The position numbers and the translations under genes are program-made. Under the pieces are notes generated by a model, which saw only the letters and a program-made list of their open reading frames with translations, did no database searches and was not told the DNA's origin. Of a stretch of 64,000 nt of DNA, positions 9,901-16,550 are shown one piece after another (position 1 is the stretch's first letter; every line of letters begins with the position of its first letter). Origin of the DNA: Campylobacter hyointestinalis subsp. lawsonii (GTDB lineage: Bacteria > Campylobacterota > Campylobacteria > Campylobacterales > Campylobacteraceae); assembly GCF_013372165.1 (NCBI RefSeq), contig NZ_CP053828.1, positions 1,426,001 to 1,490,000 of the forward strand, read 5' to 3'.

Positions 9901-10045
9901 AGCAAAAAGAGTGGAAAATCTACGTAAAAGATTGCTAGAAAGCGGTGTAGATGAAAGTCAGATAGAAGTCCTTGATATCACTGATGCTAACGGAGCTAAA
10001 AAAGATAAAAAAGTATCTATGAAAATAAATATAAAAACAAAGTGA
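6980..10045 (+). CDS. DUF748 / AsmA-like envelope protein, 1021 aa
   Basis: This is a large envelope protein of the DUF748/AsmA-like type. It has one N-terminal membrane anchor (residues 4-29) followed by a roughly 1000-residue periplasmic body of repeated beta-strand-type sequence, for example recurring patterns such as LKNINIKNGSLEFKD and LEITNAMFDYLDLKSGF. AsmA-like proteins form long hydrophobic grooves and several take part in phospholipid transport between membranes. That role here is an inference from the family. The C-terminal 170 residues (from about FAPGSAFLLETSENKIKKLADIA) resemble the OmpA-like tail often found in DUF748 proteins. It is a single-gene unit with its own -10 box and a terminator after the stop. 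Confidence 0.85.
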   Translation: MKTKITAVIICFVATLYVIFGFFIAPKLIAHYATKIAIEKDLNLTIKDIKINPFTFEANITGVEVLQKLPIIRFDAIYVDFEPSNLFDKTINIKTLKLQNPQVFIQKDENNTFNFSFLLQNDLNQTSKSEPQSDKLNFEYKIKNLEITNAMFDYLDLKSGFKLNLQNMNYKLSNLSTKDKKLGFHSLLADSNLANHIIIDANASFNPVKIDGILEIKELDINPIWVSFLQDMPLSIESATLSSKIDYKLVFDENLSIKADVNTLIKDLNISQNTNKFALSSFYVPHFSLELENSSEDFNIKVQAKEIIASKFKTKFEEFDAKLGDMNLTNQTITYSQKFGTNINLDLLKLGNFNAAKQGLNLDISKLNLNKFELKNELISTKNISILEANSHLDEKNYLELKSFIIDDLNFLDNNLSIKNISVQKPNFASFIDDKGPKLINSFLNLIPKSSNKTSKNSKEFDYNIQNFTLKNGSLNLSDPFSQNRLKNIEITAKNIQNKDKFELNLDIKDQILDLKSSNSIDTSKLKFDSNLKLRLHNLHFLKPYLKEHINTQNLNANLSLNAKTSFDKFIKTKADLAINNFSINDEKNELLGSFKSLTGHINFQENNLFISNIKLENPNLKLAISKQKELNILNLIKTKDAKQTSNDNPALNINLKNINIKNGSLEFKDESLPIVFDTNITKISTTINEISNNKTSNIALHGVVANYGFSEILVTTMPFNPTSNTDLILRFKNINLKNITPYSVKFLGYEIDDGRLNVNLNYKIKNSILNASNSLNFDNLTLGREIPSKDAVSLPLKLAISILRDSNNQIDINLPINGDLNSPEFSYASIVWKAIFQLFSDIVTSPFRFIGNALNISVDELSSIDFAPGSAFLLETSENKIKKLADIAQKKPDIVFTLSPTYSTKTDTYAIASRAVQREIALAMNTKDLNYENATKMLFRQKINNENFVNADVAIEKLINLTKVSENKILNIAAKRVENLRKRLLESGVDESQIEVLDITDANGAKKDKKVSMKINIKTK

Positions 10046-10075
10046 AAAAATCGTTTTGGTTACGCAATGACATAT

Positions 10076-10110
10076 GATTTAAAGCACTTTAAAGGCGCTT
10101 TAAATCTTTT
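10076..10110 (+). terminator. Terminator between the DUF748 gene and bcp
   Basis: A ten-base-pair perfect stem (GATTTAAAGC / GCTTTAAATC) with an 11-base loop is followed by TTTT on the plus strand. It sits in the 70-bp convergent gap and may serve both genes. Confidence 0.65.
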
Positions 10111-10115
10111 TAAAA

Positions 10116-10625
10116 TTATTTTACTAAATCTGCTAAGACTTTAAGAGCGTGACCGGCAGCTTTTACGCTTTTATAGACTTTTGAGATTTTCCCATCTTTG
10201 TCTATCACAAAAGTCGTGCGAACTATCCCCAAATACTCTTTTCCATAGTTTTTTCTAACTTGCCAAACTCCATAAGCCTTAGCCACTTCTTTATCTGGAT
10301 CGCTTAAAAGTATGTGTTTAAGACTCTGTTTTTGTATGAAATTTGAGTGTGATTTGACGCTATCAGGGCTTATGCCTACAATCACGCAATCATTAGCGAT
10401 AAACTCATCATAATTAGCGCTAAATTCACACGCCTCAGTCGTGCAACCTGGGGTATTATCCTTTGGATAAAAATACAAAATCACATTTTTACCCTTAAAA
10501 TCTTTAAGCGAAATTTTAACCCCATCGGCATTTTCTAGCTCAAATTCAGGCGCCTTATCACCGGCTTTTAAGGTAACTTTACGCTCTAAATCCTCTTGAG
10601 TGAAATTTGGATTTTTAGCCTCCAT
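10116..10625 (-). CDS. bcp: Thiol peroxidase / bacterioferritin comigratory protein (Prx family)
   Basis: This is a thioredoxin-dependent peroxiredoxin that detoxifies hydroperoxides in the cytoplasm. The protein is 169 aa, a little longer than the usual 155 because of a short N-terminal extension. The motif FYPKDNTPGCTTEACEF contains the peroxidatic Cys (GCTTE) and, five residues later, the resolving Cys of the atypical two-Cys Bcp type. The GISPDS and FVIDKDGKI segments are also typical. The gene starts at the stop codon of the upstream tautomerase gene, so the two are translated from one message. Confidence 0.95.
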   Translation of the reverse strand: MEAKNPNFTQEDLERKVTLKAGDKAPEFELENADGVKISLKDFKGKNVILYFYPKDNTPGCTTEACEFSANYDEFIANDCVIVGISPDSVKSHSNFIQKQSLKHILLSDPDKEVAKAYGVWQVRKNYGKEYLGIVRTTFVIDKDGKISKVYKSVKAAGHALKVLADLVK

Positions 10626-10825
10626 TATTTGCCCTCCTTTATAGCTTGGACTGATTTGGCTCCAAAATACGTCGCATCACTTCTAATCTCATCAAAATTT
10701 ATAACCACACGCTCAGGCTTTTTGCCTAGATCATTTACCATAATATCAGTGATTTTCACAGCGATTTCATCGAGTTTTTGGCGACTTGGCATAGGGTCAG
10801 CTAGTTTGATATTTATAATTGGCAT
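10625..10825 (-). CDS. 4-oxalocrotonate tautomerase family protein
   Basis: This is a small (66 aa) tautomerase-superfamily protein. Removal of the initiator Met exposes Pro-1 (MPIINIKLAD), the catalytic base of the family. The rest fits the beta-alpha-beta fold, with MPSRQKLDEIAVKITDIMVNDLG and a VINFDEI strand. Campylobacter and Helicobacter carry such a protein, usually called DmpI-like. The physiological substrate is unknown, and no aromatic degradation genes are nearby. The ribosome binding site AAAGGA lies before the ATG. It overlaps the bcp start by one base. Confidence 0.88.
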   Translation of the reverse strand: MPIINIKLADPMPSRQKLDEIAVKITDIMVNDLGKKPERVVINFDEIRSDATYFGAKSVQAIKEGK

Positions 10826-10890
10826 ATCTTTCCTTTGTGAATAAAATTTGGCAAATTATATCTAAATTTAAATTATGGATTTATTTATAA

Positions 10891-11072
10891 TTAATTTAAT
10901 CTTTGTGCTATTCTTTTTATCACATTTACACAAACCGAATTTCCTGATTGCTTATACAGATGACTATCGGCTATATTTGGCAGATTAAATTCCTTTGGAA
11001 AACCTTGTAAGTTAAAGCACTCTTTAGGTGTTAATTTCCAAATTTACTTAAAATCAACGGGACATTAATCCC
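10891..11072 (-). pseudogene. Remnant of a DNA (cytosine-5-)-methyltransferase, C-terminal end only
   Basis: Translating the minus strand from 11040 down to the stop at 10893-10891 gives a 49-residue stretch containing WKLTPKECFNLQGFP and, at its end, YKQSGNSVCVNVI. These are conserved motifs IX/X of C5 cytosine methyltransferases (consensus RxLTPRECxRLQGFP and QxGNSVxVPV). A stop codon blocks the frame at 11046-11044. In a neighbouring frame the preceding bases read GINVPLILSKFGN, which could be the preceding target-recognition segment after a one-base frameshift. The catalytic Pro-Cys motif and the SAM-binding N-terminus are absent from the window. This is therefore a decayed type II modification gene, probably left after loss of a restriction-modification system. 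Confidence 0.82.
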
Positions 11073-11176
11073 CCTAGAAGTTTAATTGAGTTATTTAGGT
11101 CTTTCCAAATAAAATAAAGCCTACAAACTTCTACAAATCTAGCTTCATCAATTTTTACAAAATCTACTTTAGCCAT
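11054..11176 (-). pseudogene. 40-codon ORF, probable fragment beside the methyltransferase remnant
   Basis: A short minus-strand ORF runs from the ATG at 11176 to the TGA at 11054 and encodes a 40-residue peptide beginning MAKVDFVKIDEARFVEVCRL. It has no recognised motif. It is in a different frame from the methyltransferase remnant and immediately upstream of it. That is where a restriction gene or the 5' part of the same locus would be expected. It could equally be a chance ORF. Confidence 0.35.
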
Positions 11177-11287
11177 ATTTTTAATAAAGCGTTGTATTAT
11201 AATAAATTAGCCTAAAAAATTTATCATATAAGTTCATCTGACTTGAAAGAAAAAATCAAAATTCAAAAGATATTAATTAAATTTAGA

Positions 11288-11293
11288 TAAAAT
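11288..11293 (+). promoter_or_regulatory. Candidate -10 box (TAAAAT) of ilvE
   Basis: TAAAAT in the context AGATAAAATAT lies 38 bases before the ilvE ATG. It matches the relaxed Campylobacter -10 consensus. An AAAGGGG ribosome binding site follows. Confidence 0.35.
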
Positions 11294-11325
11294 ATTTCCT
11301 AAAAATTTTTCACAAAGGGGCTACA

Positions 11326-12249
11326 ATGGCACTACCAGAAGCAGAGCATATATGGTTTGATGGTAAATTAATAGCTTGGAAAGACGCGACCGTTCACGTT
11401 TTGTCACACTCACTACACTACGGAAATGCCGTATTTGAAGGCGTAAGGGCGTATCAAACTCCAAAAGGTTTGGCTATCTTTAAACTCGCCGAACATACAA
11501 AAAGACTTTTTGAGTCTGCAAAGGCTTGTGGGATAAAAATACCTTTTACGCAAGAAGAGATAAATAAAGCCCACGTAGAACTTCTAAAAAGCAACACCTA
11601 CACCGATAATGTCTATATCCGCCCACTTGTATTTTTAGGGTATGGTAAAATGGGCGTTAGTCATATCGGATGCCCTGTAAATGTCGCTATAGCAGCGTGG
11701 CAATGGGGTGCTTATATGGGCGAAGATGCACTTGAAAAAGGTATCAAAGTCAAAATCTCATCTTGGATGAAGCCAGCTCCATTTTCTATGATGGCAAAAG
11801 CAAAAGCAAGCGCAAATTACTTCAACTCTCAAATGGCAAATTTCGAAGCTTTAGAGGCTGGTTGCGATGAAGCTTTACTTCTTGATCCGCAAGGATTTAT
11901 CGCTGAGGGCAGTGGCGAATGCTTCTTTATAGTAAGAGATGGCGTTATAATCACTCCACCAAACGATACAAGCTTAGAGAGCATCACTCAAAAAACAGTC
12001 ATAGCCATAGCAAAAGACCTAGGATACGAAGTCGTGCGTAACCGTATCACTAGAGATGAAGCCTACAATGCAGATGAAGCATTCTTTACAGGAACAGCAG
12101 CAGAAGTCACTCCGATAAGCAATATAGATAGCAGAATCATCGGTAGTGGCAAAAGAGGCGAAGTAGCCACAAGATTACAACAAGCGTATTTTGACGTTGT
12201 AATGGGTAAAAATCCAAAATATGAGCATTTCTTAACATATGCAAAATAA
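11326..12249 (+). CDS. ilvE: Branched-chain amino acid aminotransferase
   Basis: This is a fold-type IV PLP enzyme that transfers the amino group between glutamate and the 2-oxo acids of leucine, isoleucine and valine, the last step of their synthesis. The 307-aa length is standard. Motifs include HYGNAVFEGVRAY near the N-terminus, the PLP-lysine region MMAKAKASANYFNSQMA, and the EGSGECFF and FFTGTAAEVTPI segments typical of IlvE. A strong AAAGGGG ribosome binding site lies five bases before the ATG. The next gene follows after 18 bp. Confidence 0.96.
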   Translation: MALPEAEHIWFDGKLIAWKDATVHVLSHSLHYGNAVFEGVRAYQTPKGLAIFKLAEHTKRLFESAKACGIKIPFTQEEINKAHVELLKSNTYTDNVYIRPLVFLGYGKMGVSHIGCPVNVAIAAWQWGAYMGEDALEKGIKVKISSWMKPAPFSMMAKAKASANYFNSQMANFEALEAGCDEALLLDPQGFIAEGSGECFFIVRDGVIITPPNDTSLESITQKTVIAIAKDLGYEVVRNRITRDEAYNADEAFFTGTAAEVTPISNIDSRIIGSGKRGEVATRLQQAYFDVVMGKNPKYEHFLTYAK

Positions 12250-12267
12250 ATTTAAAAAGGAAACGAT

Positions 12268-13356
12268 TTGCCAGCAGATTTAAATGATTATTTTAATAAA
12301 AAAAACGGAAACGGTGGCGGAGGCGATAATAAGCCAAATTTTAACTTTAAAAAACCAAATATTCCAAATTTAAGCGGTGGTTTAGGTAAATTTAGTGGCG
12401 TTATATATGCTTTGATCGCTATTATTGTGATTTTGGTAGTTGCAAAGCCATTTGTCGTCATCAACTCAGGTGAAGTCGGTATCAAATCCACAGCAGGTAA
12501 GTTTGATCCAAGCCCACTTCAACCAGGCTTTCACTTTTTTGTGCCTTTCATACAAGAAGTTAGGATCGTCGATACTAAAGTTCGTATCATAAACTATACT
12601 TCAAGCGAAGGCAGAAATGAAGCAAATTATCGTGGTAGCGGTATCGAGACTAAAGATACAATTTCAGTTCTTGATTCAAGGGGGCTTCCTGTTAGTATGG
12701 ATATAACAGTCCAGTACAGACTAAATCCCTTAAACGCACCTCAAACTATCGCTGCGTGGGGCTTTAGCTGGGAGAGTAAGATCATAGATCCAGTCGTTAG
12801 AAATGTCGTTAGAAACGTGACAGGTAAATACACTGCAGAAGAGCTTCCAGAGCGTCGTAACGATATAGCAGTAGCCATAGATAATGGTATAAGAACAGAC
12901 ATAGACAGCCAGCAAAACAAGCCTGTTGAGCTTTTAAGTGTTCAACTTCGCGAGATAATACTTCCACCAAAAGTAAAAGAGCAAATAGAACGCGTTCAAA
13001 TAGCAAAACAAGAAGCTGAACGAACAAAATACGAAGTAGAACGAGCAAATCAAGAAGCGCTCAAAAAAGCAGCCCTTGCTAAAGGTAACGCAGAAGCTGT
13101 TAAGATAGAAGCTCAAGGTAAAGCAGACGCTGTTAAGATAGAAGCAAACGCTCAAGCTTATGCAAATAAAGAAATAGCAAATTCACTCAATTCAAATTTA
13201 CTTCAACTAAAACAAATTCAAACTCAAAAAGAGTTTAACGAAGCTCTAAAAGTAAATAGCGATGCTAAGATATTTTTAACACCTGGAGGAGCCGTGCCAA
13301 ATATCTGGGTAGATACGAAAGATAAGCCTAAACAAAGTATGATAGAACAAAAATAA
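12268..13356 (+). CDS. SPFH/prohibitin-family membrane protein
   Basis: This is a prohibitin/HflK-like SPFH protein of 362 aa. It starts at TTG behind a strong AAAAAGGAAA site, and no in-frame ATG is available near it. The N-terminal 45 residues are rich in Gly, Asn and Lys, with an NGNGGGGDNKPN run as in HflK. A membrane helix (about 45-67) leads into the SPFH domain, with GEVGIKSTAGKF and PGFHFFVPFIQEVRIVD. The C-terminal coiled coil (about 235-300) contains an Ala/Lys/Glu repeat, AVKIEAQGKAD then AVKIEANAQAY. Such proteins form large membrane rings that modulate FtsH or organise microdomains. No protease gene is adjacent, so that role is inference. Confidence 0.88.
   Translation: MPADLNDYFNKKNGNGGGGDNKPNFNFKKPNIPNLSGGLGKFSGVIYALIAIIVILVVAKPFVVINSGEVGIKSTAGKFDPSPLQPGFHFFVPFIQEVRIVDTKVRIINYTSSEGRNEANYRGSGIETKDTISVLDSRGLPVSMDITVQYRLNPLNAPQTIAAWGFSWESKIIDPVVRNVVRNVTGKYTAEELPERRNDIAVAIDNGIRTDIDSQQNKPVELLSVQLREIILPPKVKEQIERVQIAKQEAERTKYEVERANQEALKKAALAKGNAEAVKIEAQGKADAVKIEANAQAYANKEIANSLNSNLLQLKQIQTQKEFNEALKVNSDAKIFLTPGGAVPNIWVDTKDKPKQSMIEQK
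13096..13145 (+). repeat. 17-bp direct repeat inside the SPFH gene
   Basis: The sequence GCTGTTAAGATAGAAGC occurs at 13096-13112 and again at 13129-13145, a 33-base period equal to one 11-residue coiled-coil repeat. It reflects protein repetition rather than a mobile element. Confidence 0.8.
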
Positions 13357-13367
13357 AAGGAAAAAAT

Positions 13368-14108
13368 GTGTGCGTGAATTGGGATAAAATAGACGGACTT
13401 TTACCTGTTATCGTTCAAGAAGAGAGCTCAAATGAAGTTTTGATGTTGGCTTATATGAATGAAGAAGCTCTAAATTTAAGCCTAAAAACAGGTTTTGCTC
13501 ACTATTTTTCACGCACAAAAAATAGAATTTGGAAAAAAGGTGAAGAGAGTGGAAATATCCAAATAATCAGATCCGCTTTACTTGACTGCGACAATGACTC
13601 ATTACTCATAAAAGTCGAACAAAAAGGCGGTGTAGCTTGTCATACCGGTAAAAAATCTTGCTTTTTCAATGAAATTTCACTCACTTCAAAAACACTTACA
13701 AATACCAAATTTATAAAAAATGAAAAATACGATATCTTCGATCATCTATACCACGTCGCGCTTGATAGAAAACTAAACTGCGATACACAAAACTCATATA
13801 TAGCAAAACTCTACTCAAAAGGGCAAAACGCATATCTAAAAAAAATCTGTGAAGAAGCCGGAGAGTTTTGTTTTGCACTTAAAGATCTATCTAAATTTAA
13901 AAAATACAAGGAATTTGGCAAGGAAAGTTTTGGCGAACATAAAGTTGGTGATCCTAGCTATGACGTGATATATGAAGCCGCAGATATATTTTTTCATGTC
14001 ATAGTTGCGTTAGCAGACTTTGATTTACATCCATCGCGTATTATAGATGAACTAAAAAGAAGAGAGGGGATAAGCGGTATAGAGGAGAAAAATGCACGCG
14101 ATAAATAG
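13368..14108 (+). CDS. hisI: Bifunctional phosphoribosyl-AMP cyclohydrolase / phosphoribosyl-ATP pyrophosphatase
   Basis: This fused HisIE enzyme carries out steps two and three of histidine synthesis. The N-terminal HisI half has HYFSRTKNRIWKKGEESGN and the zinc/magnesium-binding region from CDNDSLLIKVEQ to GVACHTGKKSCFF. The C-terminal HisE half has KICEEAGEFCFAL and YDVIYEAADIFFH, with an extra charged loop (KFKKYKEFGKESFGEHKVGD) between its helices. The start is GTG at 13368, six to seven bases after AAAAGGA. An ATG at 13366 overlaps it in another frame but runs into TGA after three codons. A second GTG at 13374 would remove two residues and is badly spaced. The end overlaps the next gene by 17 bp. 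Confidence 0.94.
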   Translation: MCVNWDKIDGLLPVIVQEESSNEVLMLAYMNEEALNLSLKTGFAHYFSRTKNRIWKKGEESGNIQIIRSALLDCDNDSLLIKVEQKGGVACHTGKKSCFFNEISLTSKTLTNTKFIKNEKYDIFDHLYHVALDRKLNCDTQNSYIAKLYSKGQNAYLKKICEEAGEFCFALKDLSKFKKYKEFGKESFGEHKVGDPSYDVIYEAADIFFHVIVALADFDLHPSRIIDELKRREGISGIEEKNARDK

Positions 14109-14625
14109 TCTAAAAGAGATGATGCGATTTTATGCAGCACATTTTGCATTTATTGACTATTTTGCCATACTTTGGGTTTTAGCTGTTTTTTTAGTAGTAC
14201 TTTTTTTAGTTATCATTTTGATAGTAAAAAGACCATTTTTTGCTAGTTTTATACTTATACTAGATGCTTGTTTTCTCATTTTTGGCATCATCTACACGCA
14301 TAAGATAATTGATGAAAATATAAGAAAAAGAGAGCTAGAACTAAATTTTATCAAACAGCTAAGTTTTTCAGATACTCTTATAGTGGATTTAAATTTAACC
14401 AATCTATCCAAAAAACCATTTTCTTATTGTAGTGTAAAAGTCAAATTCTACACCCATTCAGATAATAAATTTAAAAATTATATAAACTCTCTAAAGCCAT
14501 TTAAAGTGCAAAAAAGCGTTATCAACGAGCAGATAGACATAAACACTACAAAAAATGTAAGGCTAATCATAAATAATTTTAAGCCGATAGATTATAATAC
14601 AACTATAAATTCGGAGTGTTTCTGA
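14092..14625 (+). CDS. DUF2393-type membrane protein (first of a tandem pair)
   Basis: This is a small membrane protein of 177 aa, probably of the DUF2393 family found in Campylobacter and Helicobacter. I assign the family from general recall, not a search. Two membrane helices (about residues 23-47 and 52-68, FASFILILDACFLIFGIIY) precede a periplasmic domain of about 100 residues. That domain has an immunoglobulin-like strand pattern (DTLIVDLNLTNLSKKPFSYCSVKVKFY). It begins inside hisIE and overlaps the next gene by 10 bp, and the downstream neighbour has the same architecture, so it looks like an ancient tandem duplication. Function unknown. Confidence 0.78.
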   Translation: MHAINSLKEMMRFYAAHFAFIDYFAILWVLAVFLVVLFLVIILIVKRPFFASFILILDACFLIFGIIYTHKIIDENIRKRELELNFIKQLSFSDTLIVDLNLTNLSKKPFSYCSVKVKFYTHSDNKFKNYINSLKPFKVQKSVINEQIDINTTKNVRLIINNFKPIDYNTTINSECF

Positions 14626-15155
14626 TGTATTTTACAATTTTTCATATCATAGCGTTAGTTATTATCTTCGTGTTTTTTATACTATTTTTGATTTTGACTT
14701 TAAAAGAAAAACGGATATCTGTTGTAATCAGTATGGTAGGACTAAATATATTCGTGATGACGGCTATAGCGATATTTTCAATGCTTAGCATAGATCAATA
14801 TACAAAAAAAGCTAGGATAGAAAATCTTAATTATGATCGAGTTTTGCTAAATGAAAGCATAATGTTTTTTGGCACCATAAAAAATATCGGGGATTACGCG
14901 ATCGCAAGTTGTACTCTTGAGATAAAACTCACAAACTCACCGGTAGAAAAAGGCGGTTTAGACGGAAATCTATTTAAACAAAAAGGCTTTTTAGATGCTT
15001 TAAAACCAAAGCCAGAAACTAAAAGTTCAGTAGAGAAGGAGTTCAAAATAGGCACAAATTTAAAACCAAGAGAATCAAGAGCTTTTAGCGTCTCTTTACC
15101 ATACCCAGCCACTTTTAGAACCCCAACTTATCATTATAAACTCTATTGCCATTAG
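14616..15155 (+). CDS. DUF2393-type membrane protein (second of a tandem pair)
   Basis: This 179-aa protein has the same layout as its upstream neighbour: two N-terminal membrane helices (about 5-28 and 34-55) and a periplasmic domain with a beta pattern (LLNESIMFFGTIKNIGDYAIASCTLEIKL). It ends in a typical strand, TPTYHYKLYCH. The phrase about an internal disruption of a conserved strand in DUF2393 proteins (GTIKNIG, Cys a few residues later) matches the NLTNLSKKPFSYC stretch of the first copy, supporting paralogy. It is the last gene of the ilvE-SPFH-hisIE run and stops two bases before the convergent purF stop. Function unknown. Confidence 0.78.
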   Translation: MFLMYFTIFHIIALVIIFVFFILFLILTLKEKRISVVISMVGLNIFVMTAIAIFSMLSIDQYTKKARIENLNYDRVLLNESIMFFGTIKNIGDYAIASCTLEIKLTNSPVEKGGLDGNLFKQKGFLDALKPKPETKSSVEKEFKIGTNLKPRESRAFSVSLPYPATFRTPTYHYKLYCH

Positions 15156-15175
15156 GATTATTTTATAAAATAATC
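15156..15175. terminator. 20-bp perfect palindrome shared by two convergent genes
   Basis: A perfect 10+10 AT-rich inverted repeat (arm GATTATTTTA) begins one base after the DUF2393 stop and covers the last codons of purF. It probably works as a compact bidirectional terminator, though the lack of a GC core makes it weak. Confidence 0.5.
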
Positions 15176-16498
15176 ACCATCAAAGCTAACAAGTGAGTAT
15201 TTTCTCTCATTTCCAAGAGCGTTTGTAAGCTCATCTATACTTAAAAACTCCAAACTATCAGCACCTATGAATTTACATACTTCGTTAGAATTCATATTTG
15301 CACTTATGAGTTCGGCAAAGCTCGGTGTATCTATGCCATATTTTTCAGGAAATTTTATCTCTGGAGCTGCGATTTTCATATGAATCTCTTTTGCCCCTGC
15401 GTGTCTTAAAAGCTCTACGATCTTCTTACTAGTCGTTCCTCTTACGATGCTATCATCTATCACGACTACGCTTTTACCTTTTAAAACATCGCTCATAGGA
15501 TTTAGTTTGAGTTTGACTTTGAGATTTCTCATCTCTTGAGTAGGCTCGATAAATGTTCTTCCTACATAGTGGTTTCTTACTATTGCCATCTCAAAAGGAA
15601 TTCCGCTCTGCCTTGCATATCCAAGAGCTGCTGGCACGCCTGAGTCTGGTACTGGTATGATGAGATCAGCTTTTATTTTTGATTTTTTAGCTAGAGTTTC
15701 GCCTAGCTTTTTGCGGATATTATAGACATTTTTACCATCTATCACGCTATCTGGTCTAGCAAAATATATATACTCAAAAGCGCAAATTCTAGGATCTGTT
15801 TGTCCAAAAAGCTGTATGCTTTTAAACTCACTTTTTCCCTCTTCAAAAATCAGCATTTCGCCTGGCTTTACATCTCTTAAAAAAGTAGCCCCAACAAGAT
15901 CGAACGAACAAGTCTCACTAGATACGATATATCCACCATCTTTAAGCCTACCGATACTCAGAGGTCTTACGCCATAAGGATCACGTAAAACAAACATTTT
16001 TGATCTACTAAGTATCAAAAGGCAGTAAGCCCCTTTTATCTGCTTTACGGCTTCTACTATGCGGTCTTGCAGATGCTCTTTTTTGCTTCTTGCTATCAAA
16101 TGAAGTATGTTTTCTGTGTCCATATTTGACTGAAATATCGCACCGCCATCAACAAGACTTTTGCGAACTTCATCTTTATTTATCAAATTTCCATTATGGA
16201 CTATACTTATCTCACCCAAAGAATACTTAGCGCTCACAGGTTGAGCATCTAGCACACTATCGCTTCCAGCTGTGCTATAGCGATTATGTCCGATAGCCAT
16301 TTCACCTTTTAGCACTTCAAAGCTGCTACTATCAAATACTTCAGTTACTAGACCGCGATTTTTTATAGTTTTGATATGATGATTATTGCTTGCACTGATG
16401 CCACTAGCTTCCTCTCCTCTGTGCTGCATAGAAAATAACCCATAATAAGCCGTTTTTGCAGCGTCTTTTGAATTTATAACACCGACTATTGCACACAT
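15158..16498 (-). CDS. purF: Amidophosphoribosyltransferase (glutamine PRPP amidotransferase)
   Basis: This is the first committed enzyme of purine synthesis. It uses glutamine-derived ammonia to convert PRPP to phosphoribosylamine in the cytoplasm. The 446-aa protein starts MCAIVGV, so Cys-2 becomes the N-terminal nucleophile after Met removal, with no long propeptide. The class II glutaminase motifs are MQHRGEEASG, GHNRYSTAG and HNGNLIN. The PRPP-binding loop is VVVIDDSIVRGTTSKK. It is transcribed opposite to the DUF2393 pair. The upstream gene on the same strand, a methyltransferase with a G9 tract, is separated by 52 bp. Confidence 0.97.
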   Translation of the reverse strand: MCAIVGVINSKDAAKTAYYGLFSMQHRGEEASGISASNNHHIKTIKNRGLVTEVFDSSSFEVLKGEMAIGHNRYSTAGSDSVLDAQPVSAKYSLGEISIVHNGNLINKDEVRKSLVDGGAIFQSNMDTENILHLIARSKKEHLQDRIVEAVKQIKGAYCLLILSRSKMFVLRDPYGVRPLSIGRLKDGGYIVSSETCSFDLVGATFLRDVKPGEMLIFEEGKSEFKSIQLFGQTDPRICAFEYIYFARPDSVIDGKNVYNIRKKLGETLAKKSKIKADLIIPVPDSGVPAALGYARQSGIPFEMAIVRNHYVGRTFIEPTQEMRNLKVKLKLNPMSDVLKGKSVVVIDDSIVRGTTSKKIVELLRHAGAKEIHMKIAAPEIKFPEKYGIDTPSFAELISANMNSNEVCKFIGADSLEFLSIDELTNALGNERKYSLVSFDGDYFIK

Positions 16499-16550
16499 TG
16501 TCTGCCTTAAATTTTTGAACTTATAGTGTATATTTTACTATAAAAATTCT

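Larger units (their letters stand above)
10826..11325. other. 500-bp gene-poor region carrying a restriction-modification scar
   Basis: No intact gene is present. On the minus strand the region contains the last 50 codons of a C5 DNA methyltransferase and a separate 40-codon ORF, listed separately. The remainder is AT-rich and includes the ilvE promoter on the right. Confidence 0.7.

Noticed and set aside
10596-10844. An 82-codon plus-strand ORF over the tautomerase and bcp start
   Set aside because: It is the antisense shadow of the tautomerase gene, whose catalytic Pro and ribosome binding site are clear.
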